Numbered from the stretch's first letter, positions 1-61,097 are shown. The stretch is 64,000 bases of DNA from Paulinella micropora (GCA_009731375.1 BJOX01000092.1:128911-192910); one strand, 5' to 3'. Notes: generated by a model from the letters alone, not told the origin. Made by a program: numbers and translations.

Positions 1-135
1 CAGTCCTCCATTCCATAAGGAAAGTCTCCACACCAATCGGTGGAATAAAGGAAGTGACGGCATAGAACATTACTCTAGGAGCTTTATACCAATCAGCCCA
101 TGGAAAGGACCGATGGCGCTATGTACTCCCTAAAT
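1..135 (-). repeat. Dispersed element, family 3, at window edge
   Basis: Same sequence as 45560-45665, then GGACCGATGGC as at 44787, followed by a TAA array. It lies directly beyond the stop codon of the giant gene and continues out of the window. Confidence 0.65.
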
Positions 136-164
136 AATAATAATAATAATAATAATGATAGAAA

Positions 165-30367
<30,203 letters not shown>

Positions 30368-31025
30368 AAGGCATAAAGGACATCATGAACAATGTGTGGG
30401 GCGTGAATAAGAGTGAATAGTATTACTGGTCAGTTTACAGACCAGCTCCTTCTATTCAGATTTTCTCAAAGCTCGATTTTCCATGGGACACAGCAGAGAG
30501 CCTATGCCTGGACAGTCAGCTCGTGGAAATCCCTGTCAAGCAACAAAACATTTTCCATTTGAATCGAAGGAGAATGAATGATAAACATGCCAGTCATTCG
30601 AATCTAAAAAAAATCCCACCAGAGGAGGAACTTGCTGGGCCACGTAAAGAACAGTGGCATTGTCTACAAAAACCTCAGACTATGCAGAAATATTTATGAT
30701 ACTCCCCTTGCTGATTCTGCATTTCTCGTAGATCAGGACACTGATACAGGGAAGAAACTGGAGACAGCCGCCTCTCCTTTCCAGTTCTTTACAAGAGCTT
30801 TCTTCTACTCTTTTTTGTTTCAGTAATTCTGGATTATGTCAAGCTGATGGGATCACTGAGTGGGATCTGTCTTGTGGCTTTCTTAGAACGATAGTCTCTG
30901 TAAAGGAGACTGTTCTTCCAATGAACTAGCTACAAGTAGTCCAGCTGTCCGTAGATCTGTGGAACGTCTCTTGTAATGCGTCTAGGTTTCTTCATTCAAG
31001 CGAAGTCAGTTGTTTGAGTCGCGAT
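30368..31025. promoter_or_regulatory. Divergent intergenic region between giant gene and kinase A
   Basis: About 660 bp separate the two divergent start codons. Unlike almost all surrounding non-coding DNA, the stretch is free of microsatellites. It probably holds both promoters; I see no convincing TATA box or named motif. An open frame at 30632-30826 has no family resemblance and is not called as a gene. Confidence 0.4.
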
Positions 31026-34584
<3,559 letters not shown>

Positions 34585-36585
34585 ACCTTCCTATGACCAA
34601 GGGCATTCAAGAGGGAAAGTCTTGCAACTTTGATATCATCCTTCTCCTTCAAGCTTAGTGCTATGACAATACTGAAGCTGTTATATGAAAGCTCAGAACA
34701 AGGGCTTTTTGTGATGCGCTGAGCAGGATCGAGAAAATTGATTTTGAAGTTGGGCGGTTGTGCCTTATTCTGTGATACAACCGTCTCGTCACCGTCAACA
34801 GTCTCGTTCATGCGCCTTGTCTTTCCTTGTTGGATGATGCTTATTCGTGCCTTACTTCTTTTCTCTCTCAGATCTCTAACGATTTGGACTGTCAGGACAT
34901 GACCACCCACCACATCAAAAATGTTTACATAATGTTTGCTTACACTTCACATCACGTTTCTGTATTCTACGCGGGGCCCATTCGGCAGGTTTATAGACAC
35001 TGCTTTATTTGACTGAAATTTTTTTTGACCTACCTGTGCAGACCTATCTGTACTTTCATTGTAGATTGAAAACCTTTCATAAACCAATTTGTTTATTGAC
35101 AGTCGCGTCAGATCCGCTATGGATATCAGTTGAGAGCCGGAAAACATAGGACAAATGTAATTAGACCCTTCTCCTCAGTACCGTCCATGATTACTTTACT
35201 TATCGATTAGTAGTAGCCTTTACTATTAGTATTATTAGATATTAATACAGTCCTTTTTAGTACTTGTTCTGGTACTGCACCAGCTTTTACCGGAACATTA
35301 CGTTTTTTCCTCATATTAATATTAATGCCTTGCATATTGTAGTTTTTGGGAACAATATTAATACACTTTTGTTTTTGGTCTGTGAACTTGCGGGATTGTT
35401 CGCACTGTATCGGAATGAATACCGTACCGGACCGAATTATTAATATTAACCCTTAACGTAATTTCAGTCAACTCGAGTGGATGGGATTGTAATGAAATTT
35501 ACCGCCAAGCATGGTAGTAACATCGTTCTGGAATGAGATGTGACACAGATATCAATACGTAAAGAATGTATTTAATATTATACTATGATTAAAAAACATC
35601 TCTATTGTTAATGAACAAAAACCTCTGTGCTTGCGACCCGTCTTAAACCTGCACTCGGGGTGTCCCCTTCCTATCGGCTTGCGACTGGGCCTACGACGAA
35701 GAATTTAACAATACTGAAACAATTCAAGTCCCGCCAGTCTAACTGACGACATCCGCACAAAAAATGTAGTTGACCGGCCCACGTAACGCACGGATATGGG
35801 TAAAAGTGGTAATGGTAAAAAGCTGGTGCACTGTTGAACCAGTACCAGGAAAACTTGAATACTACAAATCATGTGACTGTACTGATTAACAACTAATAAT
35901 ACTACTAACGTGACTAACAGTAACGACTACTATCGTACAATTTAGCAATAAGGCCCCGGGACACAACTGAGGAGAAAGAGTCTAATTAATCTCCAATGCT
36001 CCCCCCGGGCCGGTAGTAATTAGATTGTTACAATCCCCGAAGATAGCTCAATAAAAAGTCGGTAATACAACCAGACACAAATCCCCAAAAGAGAATGATG
36101 TCTCGTTATATTAGCTCAGTGAAGCCGAAAAGAAAACGGCAACAGACCAATGTTAAAATGGCATTAGGTCAAATCCTGCCAAACGATATTGAAAATAATG
36201 GGAAAAAACTAGGTGCACCTGACACCAGAAAAAGAATACTTTTTACCGGCTATCCGGGGGGTGATGCCTACAAGATTCCCTTACGAGTCAGTGTCCTACC
36301 AACATCCGCAACTAACAACTATATCATGCAACCTGAACTTCATGACTCCCGCAGGCGCAAGACGGTGAGCTACCCTAGGTTTCCACTGGAGTTCGGCTAA
36401 ATAGCTACACTATACAAACTAAAAGCGCGATATGCACACCAGTGCAAATAATATGACTAAAAGAAGAGCAAAAGCGCTTAGTCAGCCTACGTGGAGTTCG
36501 GCAATCTAGACACCTCAGTACTTTATAACATCATCGAGTCTACAACACTTGCTATCGGGTGCCAGTCCTATCCAAAGCCTGAGTT
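34585..36585. other. Intergenic, nothing recognised
   Basis: AT-rich unique-looking sequence 3' of kinase A. A 101-codon frame at 36095-36400 (basic start, KPKRKRQQ) has no recognised family and is left unassigned. Confidence 0.4.
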
Positions 36586-38460
36586 CTAACCAAAGTCCAC
36601 GTAGTAGAAAGTCTCACCGTAGGAGAAAGTCCCCACACGCAACCGCCGCCCGCAGTCGCATTCTAATCGCTCGATACGTGGCGCACCAGCCGAAGTAATG
36701 GCTCCCCGCGCGCAGGCTTGGTTGACGTCGGCGATGTTGTCTACTGACGCCACCTTCTCGTTTGCCACGAGCCAAGCGTCGACCTTCTGGTTGATATAGC
36801 GCAGCGCAAGTCGACATGTCCGAGCTTCCTATTAAACACATTCGTGTCAGCAAGATCAAGAGCCCCCTGGTTGTCGCCGTACAGGACTGGGGGCTGTCCT
36901 CACCCGTACAGCCCTAGCGCTTCCGCGACTCGGCCACCTTGCCCTGCACAAAATTCATTATTTTGTCCTTCCCGTGGTAGGCCTCCACCATCGCGTAGAC
37001 TTCCGCCTCGCAGAAGGATGCTTCCGGCGCCACCGGCACCAGACGCTTGCCATCTGCCACCGCCTCCAGCTCGCCGCTCCCTGGCACGGTCGCCACCAGC
37101 TCGTCCGCCGTCGCGCACGCTTTAGCCTCCACCCGGGCACGCAGGGTTGTATCCTTTGGCAGCGCCACCGACACGTTCCGCTTTAGGCAGAAAGGCAGCA
37201 CGGAACCGCCAAGAAAGAAATGAAAAACCCGCCAGTCGCGCTCTGCGATCCTCTGGCGTACCCTTCCAGCTAGAATCCGCCCATGACAAAAGGCGGGTGC
37301 CGTTCGCTTTGGTGAAGCGATTGCCCTTGGTGCGGGTACCACTGAGATACCGCACAACCTGCTCGGCCTGCTGGTAATTGAATAACTCCGGCTTTGAGAC
37401 ATGGATTGCTACTTCCCCTATTGGCCATATTCCCAAGACCTCGTGCCGAGTAATGCGTGTCCACAAGAGGACACCTACGATATGCTGAGCGAAAACTGCT
37501 CTAACACTGATTGCTTTCCGGCCCGCACCCCCGGCATCAACCACGGCGAATCGGCAGTAGCTAGACCGGTGCACTGGAGTTTCTCAACGGCCTCCTTGAT
37601 GAAGTCCTCCTGAGAGATCTTGATCGTACGGCCTAACCTACAGTCTTCCTTATCCTCGATGTTCAGGCCTACCACCCCGGTCAGAGCCTCTTGCTTAAAG
37701 ACCCTAAAGGCCTTCTTACCAGCAGCTAAGAACTCTGCTTCCACATCCTTGCAACTAAACGCTCCCATCATGTCGTCAACGTGCACGAAGACAAAGTCAG
37801 GTTTGTCCTTATCGGGTAGCCATCGCCAGAAGAAACAAGGAAACGCAACATGGGCCTTAAAGCCCAAGCCTTCCAAGAAAGGTACTAGCTTGTAGCGCCA
37901 CCACTTACGGCCCGCGTCAGGTCTACCGTATAAGGCCTTAAGCATCTCCCACACATACCCCGGCTCTTCTAAACCAAACGGTGGCACGATATAGGTGGGT
38001 CGATAACCCTGCTCAGCGGCAGACGCTTCAGTGTAAGCTGTCCCAACGTCCCACTTAGACAGAACCAAGCCAAAGAACACCGTCAGAGCGAACAGCATCA
38101 GAATGGTAAGAGCACATGGGGTGGGGAAGTCACGTTTCCCGAAGTGCCATCCTTGGATCATGGAAAAACCCTTAGCCGTCCACCGGCTCTTGAACTTCAG
38201 GATCTTACCCCCGCCGGCGGCCTCCTTTGTAGCATCTACGAAACGCCCCTCACAGATGTCTTTCTTGTCAACTAGGTCGGCCCGGACTCTACGGAAGCAC
38301 CCCTTTTCCCAGAGTGTAGACATCATCCCAGTAACCTAACTCAGAGTGTAGACATCATCTCTTCAGCCCGAGCATCATCCCAGTAACCTAGCTCGTCGGC
38401 TTGCTTATCACTCACCGGCCTCGTAAACGTGGCTGCATGTGCGGCCATCCGGTCAACAAC
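36586..38460 (-). mobile_element. Ty1/copia pol remnant (RT and RNase H)
   Basis: Positions 37475-38326 encode a copia-type reverse transcriptase: SRWTAKGFSM, SKWDVGTAYTEA, VPPFGLEEPGYVWEMLKALYG and the active-site variant FVHVDDMM. Further on, in shifted frames, come YQQAEQVVRYLSGT, LLSWADSSWKG and an RNase H end with LYGDNQGALDLADTN and a KLGHVDLR-like block. At least two frameshifts and a short slippage duplication at 38310-38392 show it is dead. Gag and integrase are not seen. Confidence 0.8.
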
Positions 38461-38499
38461 TTTCAATCAGAGCAACAAACTTTTAAACCGAGTGGACTC

Positions 38500-38770
38500 T
38501 CTGCCACTCTGCTCTGATATCTCTGTACTCACCTTTTCGCTAGGTGAGGCTTTTCCTCCGGGCAAGACTGTTTCGTTCTCAGTTTTGTGAAAGTCACTGT
38601 CACTGTCTCTGTCTCGTTGTGCGGACTGAACCCCGAGCCAATCAAGGCTTCATAACCTTTAAGCCTGCCAGTTACTATGATGCTTTGCGGTTTATATAGA
38701 GGTTAGTGGAGTTCTTGGCGATGAAGCCAAGAGTCCGGTCCGAGCCACAATATTAATAAAGAGACAAGTC
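38500..38770 (-). repeat. Possible 5' LTR and primer binding site of the copia remnant
   Basis: On the minus strand a TATA-like box (CTATATAAAC, about 38690-38700) is followed by a sequence ending gagtaca. A few bases later comes TATCAGAGC (38511-38520), the core of the initiator-Met tRNA primer site common in copia elements. No matching 3' LTR is found downstream of RNase H, so the element seems truncated. Confidence 0.45.
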
Positions 38771-38779
38771 TGAATGCAG

Positions 38780-39238
38780 AGACAATCTTTAATCAGTCAT
38801 TACCCTTTGATGAAAGGAAGGAAAAGTGACACGTCACTACTCAAAACTGGAACTACACTAGGTGCTGGTTCAGACATTCCAGAAAATAAGATGAATTACT
38901 TAATAAAGGTACTGAATAGTATGGAAATTTTAATACTAAAGTTCAGGACTGAAATTAAGTAATAGTGACAAAAGGGCAATTGATTGCATCTGTCTAACTT
39001 AGGGATAAAATTATTAGTATTACTACTTGACTATTAATATATAAAACTGAATTATTAATAATAATTCTATGGGAATAACGGCAACTTGCCCGCTCAGTGA
39101 CTGACTTATTTGGGTGGGAATACTGTCTTTCTGATTGTACTATCATATTAGCGGCAAAAGAAATCATATGTTTTTTAGGTCGTTTTAGTGGGGTCCAAAA
39201 CGGAGACAAAATAGGCGTCTCTCCTCTCTCTCTCTCTC

Positions 39239-39305
<67 letters not shown>

Positions 39306-41947
39306 NNNNNNNNNNGCTCGCTCTCTCGCTTTCTCGCTCTCTCGTTCTCTTTTGTTCTCTCTCTCTCTCTGTAATGAGTTTTTAACATTTTTTGATCTGT
39401 TTTTTTTTGTTAGAAAGATCACGATGCGGTTTAGTCCCCACTGCTTTCAAACATCGAAAAATTTAAAATTCAAATTTGAAATTCAAATTCAAAATTTTGT
39501 GTTTTATTAATTGAAAAAAAGTTGATGGGCAAAGGTTGTCTATAATTTGCCATAATTTGGTGGGACTAATATCGAGTATGAGCTTTCAGAATCTGAAGTA
39601 GGTTTGGAAAAAGATACAGTAGTTTAGGAGGAGATTTTTCCTGGGTTTTTTTCCCCTTTGACTCGAACAAATTGGACTTTAAAAAAGTTGTTCAATGTGG
39701 TTTTAACTATATTTCTTAGTTATGGGTTTATTTTATATGTCGGCAGGAAGCTATCTTTGAAAACCTTACTGTTGTAGGTCAAGATCCCTTAACAAACGAA
39801 AGCTTGTTTCCCAACTTTTTTGACACACAGACATTTACAGATTACATAAAGTCGGAGAAATACGTTTAATGATGATACAAAATGATCCACTTATTCACCT
39901 GTGCAAGAAATAATACTCAAGCTACGAAATATGAGATTTGTATCTTTCGACAAGGAAAGAATAAGTGGTTTTCTCCTAGCTGGTTTGTAGCCTACAAATA
40001 AAAGTATCAAAAAATATCAAGTTGCACAAGTGATGAAAAACACTCAAGGTTGCTGTGTATACATTTAGATAGGTATGATATGCTTTGTGCTAAGAGATAT
40101 CTGATGCACTCAGGGAACCCTCCCCTCTGAGCTTTTTCCTAGGTTGGCCGGGCCAGGACCAAAAACAGCAAAAGTCGGGGAATTTCCTTGCTTTTTTTCC
40201 AGTCAAGATGGTGTCAATACAAAAACTCAAAATCACAAAACCAGCATTTTTCTGGTTTTGGGAACATATACATCTTAGTATTCATCCGTTTTAAGACTTT
40301 TAAGTATTGGAATCATCTTTTATTATCATAAATTAAAGCTCCACCAAAGGATTTTTGTTTATTTTGCCTAGAAGCTACAGACCAAAAAGTGGGTTTTCAC
40401 AACTTCACCTGTCTGACCTACACTGTGACATGCCTGTATATTTTTTCCTGGACCTTGCTCCTACAGTTTTTTTAGTGTTATCATGTCTCACTGACATATA
40501 CTTACGATAGATACAAAAATATTGAAATAGGGATGTGCCTGCTTCATTCCTGGATGCATGCAAGTCCAAGATGTTGGAATGTCAAAAAAGTTTTGACAAT
40601 TTTTCTTTTGGATTTCGTGTGATTTTTCAACAAAAACTACTCAGATTTGAAGGTATAGTGTTTTAGGACTCCCCAAACCTATTTAGGAGCGGTAGGACCG
40701 TCAATTGTTTTAGAAATAAATTTTTATTTGCTTGTTCAGCTGCCCTTAAGGGACTGTTTCAAGTCCGGCCGGCTCTGTGCCACGGTATCTCAGTGGTGTT
40801 GAAATTTTCTCAAAATTCGATGGCAAATTATTGTAGTATCGAGATGCATTGTATAACGTTCGATAGTTCAAAAACTAAGAAAATGACAAGCAAAAACAGA
40901 TTCTTTAATCATAATCGTGGCTGCAAACCATTTTTTTATCACATTGAGTCAGCAAAAAAATTACGGCTCGACGGAGGCTGCCACGATTTTTTTTGACAAA
41001 GTTTCCGAAATTTTTTCCACAAGAAATGATCACTTTTTTACAACTTCAAATGCTTTGTTTGTCAAAACTACTACTAAAAATATTAATAATTTAAAATCTA
41101 TTGCAGATTCTGAATCAGGGTGATGAGTCTGAAGAATTTAATTGTATCTATTTTATCATTTTTAAACCGGCGAATCCACTAAAGACCCCAAGGGGGAGGT
41201 AAAAAAACATATGCCGTGACAAAAATGAACTGGTGAGTGACTGATGGACTTACTGGTAGACGCACTCGAGTTTGATCCCTAGCCACTACAACCTGTCTAA
41301 CTTCTAAGATATTTTCTAGATTCCAGAGATTTTACAACCACTAGAACCAGTCTGCACATGCAACAAGAACGAAATTACCCTGCGTTATATATTACGGATG
41401 AATAAACTAGCGTTAACTACTAGCGTTCTTCATTATTAAAAGTCGTTAAGAGGAAAACGAAGTGACAGCTCTGCTATTTCTAGTACTAGATTTATAGTAT
41501 TTCACCTGCTCTCATCAAGTCAGAACTCAAGGCAGTCATACTACGGTGTTGAGTCTTTAATAAAAATTCTTTGTAACCTACTGAAGAGTTGTATACAAAC
41601 TCACAATTCAGATTTTCATTCTAAATATTATAGAAATCTACACACACAGAGTTTTGTGTGTTCTATTGACATATCGATTTGGAAAGACCGGATGCTCTCT
41701 CTCAGAAGTGGTTGAAATCATATTTCTAGAGCTGGACAAGGACTCACCTTTCAACGAAGTATTATTTATCAGTAATATTACTTACAAATAATTAGTAGCG
41801 ACGCAACAATGCCATGGATCAAGTACATTCACATGGAAAACAGAGGCTTGAAACTTTTGCATCAACACAAACAAAAAAGAAGATACATAGCACCAGGAAA
41901 ATATTTTCTGACTTAGGACCAAAGATAAGTGTCTAAAACTGGTAGTG
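38780..41947. other. Intergenic, nothing recognised
   Basis: AT-rich sequence with a CT array and 10-N gap at 39213-39380. Short frames only; none resembles a known protein. The 3' end of kinase B starts at 41948. Confidence 0.5.
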
Positions 41948-55926
<13,979 letters not shown>

Positions 55927-56049
55927 GATGCGTTGAGCCGCTCAGCAAGCAGAAACCAGGCAGAACTGTCCTAAACGATCACCTCACGCCGGACACCATC
56001 AACGCGCTGAAATGTAGACCAGTTGCCGACCTACACCATATGAGCATTC

Positions 56050-56108
<59 letters not shown>

Positions 56109-56115
56109 ATAGTCG

Positions 56116-56181
<66 letters not shown>

Positions 56182-56187
56182 TAATAA

Positions 56188-56460
56188 TAGTGCTTCTCTG
56201 TCAATGGCTGATGCATTTCTGCACATGCGCCTCCATCGTCTCACCCGTGAGGGGAGTACGAAGAATTGACGATAAGCTCTAATGCCCCCCCCGCAAGGGC
56301 AGTTCCAACACTTCCAGACGGGCCGGTATGTTCAATGAAAATACTGGTCCAGAAATAGACCGGTATGTTCAATGAAAATACTGGTGGCACCGACGGGAAT
56401 CGAACTGGCGACAGGGCCCAGATGGTAGAACTTGACCACTGGGCTATCACGGTGTCCATA
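56188..56460 (-). mobile_element. tRNA-derived SINE
   Basis: On the minus strand the head shows a pol III A box (TAGCCCAGTGGTCAAG) and, about 30 bp on, a B box (AGTTCGATTCC), as in a tRNA gene. The body and a tail region (GATGGAGGCGCATG...) follow, and the element ends in a (TTA)n run at 56112-56187. A 26-bp segment of the body is tandemly duplicated. Confidence 0.75.
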
Positions 56461-56461
56461 A

Positions 56462-56495
56462 ATGATAATAATAATAGTAATAATAATAATAATAA

Positions 56496-56534
<39 letters not shown>

Positions 56535-56550
56535 CAGTAGCAGCAGCAGC

Positions 56551-56612
<62 letters not shown>

Positions 56613-56650
56613 AAGTAGTAGTAGTAGAAGAAGAAGAAGAAGAAGAAGAA

Positions 56651-56682
<32 letters not shown>

Positions 56683-56825
56683 AGGAGAAGNNNNNNNNNN
56701 GAGGAGGAGGAGGAGGAGGAGAAGGAGGAGGAGAAGGAGGAGAAGAAGGAGAGGAGGAGGAGGAGGAGGAGGAGGAAGAGGAGGAGGAAAAAGAAGAAGA
56801 AGAAGAAGAAGAAGAAGAAGAAGAA

Positions 56826-56883
<58 letters not shown>

Positions 56884-56955
56884 GAGAGAGAGAGAGCGAG
56901 TGAGTGAGTGTGTGAGAAAGAGAGAGAGACAGAGCGAGAGAGAGAGAGAGAGAAA

Positions 56956-56987
<32 letters not shown>
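56462..56987. repeat. TAA, TAG, GAA, GAG, GA and poly-G tracts
   Basis: Successive simple repeats with two N gaps (56691-56700, 56988-57135). Confidence 0.85.
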
Positions 56988-57295
56988 NNNNNNNNNNNNN
57001 NNNNNNNNNNNNNNNNNNNNNNNNNNNNNNNNNNNNNNNNNNNNNNNNNNNNNNNNNNNNNNNNNNNNNNNNNNNNNNNNNNNNNNNNNNNNNNNNNNNN
57101 NNNNNNNNNNNNNNNNNNNNNNNNNNNNNNNNNNNGAGAGAGAGAGGGAGAGAGAGAGAGACAATGGACGTTCCTTGAGTCCAATTGTAAAATTGTTCTC
57201 TCAATAAAGCGAAGAAGAAGAAGAAGAAGAAGAAGAAGAAGAAGAAGAAGAAGAAGAAGAAGAAGAAGAAGAAGAAGAAGAAGAAGAAGAAGAAA

Positions 57296-57367
<72 letters not shown>

Positions 57368-57371
57368 GAGC

Positions 57372-57411
<40 letters not shown>

Positions 57412-57461
57412 GCGAGTGAGTGAGTGAGTGAGAGAGAGAGAGAGAGAGTGTGAGAGAGAGA

Positions 57462-57505
<44 letters not shown>

Positions 57506-57507
57506 CT

Positions 57508-58689
57508 CTCAAAAGCTTACGACACAGTAGAGCATTCAAAGCTACAAGACAAACTTCGACGAAATTTTAATTTCAACGAAGATACAGTCCAGTTCTTTGC
57601 ATCCTACTTCTCGAACCGCGTACAAGAAGTCCACACACAGCATGCTAAATCTCAAAGTGCACCATCACACATGGCATCCCACAAGGCAGCACACTCTCCA
57701 CCCCCTTCTTCCTACTCTACATAAATAACATAATCAATATTATACAACAAGGAACAGTATACACATATGCAGACGACACCACACTCATAATAACAGCTAA
57801 ACATCCTAAAAACCTACAAGAAAAAACACAAACAGAAATAACGAAATCAATAAACTACTTCCACTCCAACAACCTAGTACCAAACCCAACAAAAACAACA
57901 TATACAATTTTCCACAAAACAAAACAAAACATCACAATAAACATAAACAACCATACACTCGAACCATGCCAACAAGCAAAACTACTAGGCATAACACAAC
58001 AACATGACCTAAAATACAACCAACATATCAACAACAGAATCCGTAAACTCCAACCCACTATCAACTCCTTACTTTATGCCAAAAAGTTTCTAGACATAAA
58101 AACAATGAAACAACTATATTATACACACATATACCCACACCTCATACAAAACATCTCCATCTGGGGGACCCATGACAACAAAAAGAAATATATACAACCA
58201 CTCATAAAAACTCACAAAAAAAATAATCAGAATAATTGCAAAAACACACTACCGAGCACACACCAGACCACTCCTGGACCAACTCCAACTACACGATATC
58301 ACCCACCTCTATACCCTCCGGGTATGCATAGAAAACCACCCCTTCATCTACCCAAAAAAGAACCTCAACCGACCACTTCACAAAGGAGGGTATACATAGA
58401 AAACCACCCCTTTATCTACCCAAAAAAGAACCTCAACCGACCACTTCACAACAACACATTCACCCCCATCAGCACTATCCACTCATATAAAACACGGCAC
58501 TCAACCAAAAGCAACCTCTTTGTCAACCACAAAGACCCATACCTCACCAAGATCTTCGCGAACCAATGGAAATCAATCCCAAAAGAAATAACAGATGAAA
58601 AATCAATTAATATTTTCAAAAAAACATTAATGACATCTCCACTAAAACACCAACAACATCTATAATATGTATACACCAACACACCGCGG

Positions 58690-58690
<1 letters not shown>
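57508..58690 (+). mobile_element. 5'-truncated LINE (reverse transcriptase end)
   Basis: It starts abruptly after a GA array with LSKAYDTVEHSKLQ (RT motif A). A frameshift near 57660 precedes FFLLYINNIINII and the active site YADDTTLII. The open frame 58105-58665 holds the C-terminal part. A 68-bp tandem duplication (58322-58389 and 58390 onward) shifts the frame. The element ends in an (AAT)n tail, as expected for 5'-truncated target-primed insertions with a simple-repeat tail. Confidence 0.8.
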
Positions 58691-58782
<92 letters not shown>

Positions 58783-58785
58783 TAT

Positions 58786-59239
58786 TGATCTGTCATGGCT
58801 GAGCCGAGGGCCATGCGCCTCCATCCCTCGACCCAACAGGGACTACAGTGAGTATGTTGGGGAGGGAAGAGTGACTCTAACCATCCTGCATAGAAAGCCC
58901 CAAAAGGGAGTCCCTACTACCCGCACAGTGTCGGGTACCTTGCAGGAAATCAACTATCTTCCCCGCGTGAGAGCTCCACGAGACTGGGTAGGTCCCGCAT
59001 GGAGGCACTCACAGGGGTAGCAGACATTTCATGCGGTCTGCCAGCGCATGAGGACGTTTGGTAAGTGTCTGGGACGCCTCGAAACCCGTCACCACCCATA
59101 GATCTCGGAATGTACATACCTCTTTGACCCCACGTGGTGTATGTTTTATAAAAACAACACAACAACATAGCCTCGGAACCAGTGGGAAGAGGCCCAACCA
59201 CCTCCTCTTCCCGTGGGGTGCCATACTGTGCACCCCTCC

Positions 59240-59240
<1 letters not shown>
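58786..59240 (-). repeat. Dispersed element, family 2, full copy
   Basis: About 455 bp bounded by (TAA)n on both sides. Its last 40 bp (minus strand: GGAGGCGCATGGCC ... GCCATGACAGATC) resemble the tail of the SINE, suggesting a related retroposon. A partial copy is at 44900-45188. Confidence 0.65.
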
Positions 59241-59301
<61 letters not shown>

Positions 59302-60455
59302 ATATCTGAGGCGTACTGATGCAGCTAATGGCATATCCTCAACGGACATAAGCCTCCAATACCCTTGTTCGAGGTCCTCCACCCCCCCGTGTCAGTCTCT
59401 CGCCTGATGATCGGGGCCACCGATGGAGCTCCTGAGGGCAAGACTGCACTAAGCCGAGGTTATTCCGCAGTCCCAGCAACCTCTTGCAAGACGTCACCGA
59501 ATGTGCAAGTGCATACACCAAGCGCGGTTGCTAGAGCTGCCTCGAAACCCCACCCATAACAATCTGGTGTCTGCTGGGTCCTGGGCTATCAACCAGCATA
59601 NNNNNNNNNNNNNNNNNNNNNNNNNNNNNNNNNNNNNNNNNNNNNNNNNNNNNNNNNNNNNNNNNNNNNNNNNNNNNNNNNNNNNNNNNNNNNNNNNNNN
59701 NNNNNNNNNNNNNNNNNNNNNNNNNNNNNNNNNNNNNNNNNNNNNNNNNNNNNNNNNNNNNNNNNNNNNNNNNNNNNNNNNNNNNNNNNNNNNNNNNNNN
59801 NNNNNNNNNNNNNNNNNNNNNNNNNNNNNNNNNNNNNNNNNNNNNNNNNNNNNNNNNNNNNNNNNNNNNNNNNNNNNNNNNNNNNNNNNNNNNNNNNNNN
59901 NNNNNNNNNNNNNNNNNNNNNNNNNNNNNNNNNNNNNNNNNNNNNNNNNNNNNNNNNNNNNNNNNNNNNNNNNNNNNNNNNNNNNNNNNNNNNNNNNNNN
60001 NNNNNNNNNNNNNNNNNNNNNNNNNNNNNNNNNNNNNNNNNNNNNNNNNNNNNNNNNNNNNNNNNNNNNNNNNNNNNNNNNNNNNNNNNNNNNNNNNNNN
60101 NNNNNNNNNNNNNNNNNNNNNNNNNNNNNNNNNNNNNNNNNNNNNNNNNNNNNNNNNNNNNNNNNNNNNNNNNNNNNNNNNNNNNNNNNNNNNNNNNNNN
60201 NNNNNNNNNNNNNNNNNNNNNNNNNNNNNNNNNNNNNNNNNNNNNNNNNNNNNNNNNNNNNNNNNNNNNNNNNNNNNNNNNNNNNNNNNNNNNNNNNNNN
60301 NNNNNNNNNNNNNNNNNNNNNNNNNNNNNNNNNNNNNNNNNNNNNNNNNNNNNNNNNNNNNNNNNNNNNNNNNNNNNNNNNNNNNNNNNNNNNNNNNNNN
60401 NNNNNNNNNNNNNNNNNNNNNNNNNNNNNNNNNNNNNNNNNNNNNNNNNNNNNNN

Positions 60456-60493
<38 letters not shown>

Positions 60494-61097
60494 ACACGCA
60501 TATTATAATATAAGCTACATACCGAAATACCCAAACATAAATATTAATATTAATAACACTAACTCAGAGCCACCTAAAATATTATTAATACTACTAAATT
60601 TCCCTGAGTCCAATTGTAAAATTGTTCTCTCAATAAAAGCGAAGAAGAAGAAGAAGAAGAAGAAGAAGAAGAAGAAGAAGAAGAAGAAGAAGAAGGAGGA
60701 GGAGGAGGAGGAGGAGGAGGAGGAAGGAGGAGGAGGAGGAGGAGGAGGAGAAGAAGAAGAAGAAGAAGAAGAAGAAGAAGAAGAAGAAGAAGAAGAAGAA
60801 GAAGAAGAAGAAGAACACAAATGTACATCCTGGTAGCGCTGACACGAAACTTCCACCACACAATAGTGGATGAAGTACTAAAGTACTTTCTGACACACGT
60901 TTGGACCCCGCATTGGCCTCAAAATCCGATGGGACCAAGAAACACAATGTGAACACGAAAATATAAATACGAATTATCACAGTAGCATCATTTTCTCTTT
61001 GTCTTCTGGTGAGTACTCTGGTGTCAACTCTGGACTGTTAGAAGGGTTTCTTCGAAGCATAGTAGTAGCAGTAGTAGTAGTAGCAGTAGTAGTAGCA
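59241..61097. other. Repeat-rich intergenic region with an 855-bp gap
   Basis: TAA array, an unidentified segment (59300-59600), gap 59601-60455, poly-A, then a short block ending CTCTCAATAAAAGCG before (GAA)n at 60600-60815. The same block, ending CTCTCAATAAAGCG before (GAA)n, occurs at 57172-57300. Confidence 0.5.

Noticed and set aside
30632-30826. 64-codon frame upstream of kinase A
   Set aside because: No family resemblance, and the 17-nt exon at 31026 gives an exact phase match as the true first exon.
36844-37125. Pro/Arg/Ser-rich frame on the plus strand
   Set aside because: Antisense to the copia RNase H region; composition reflects the complement of coding sequence.
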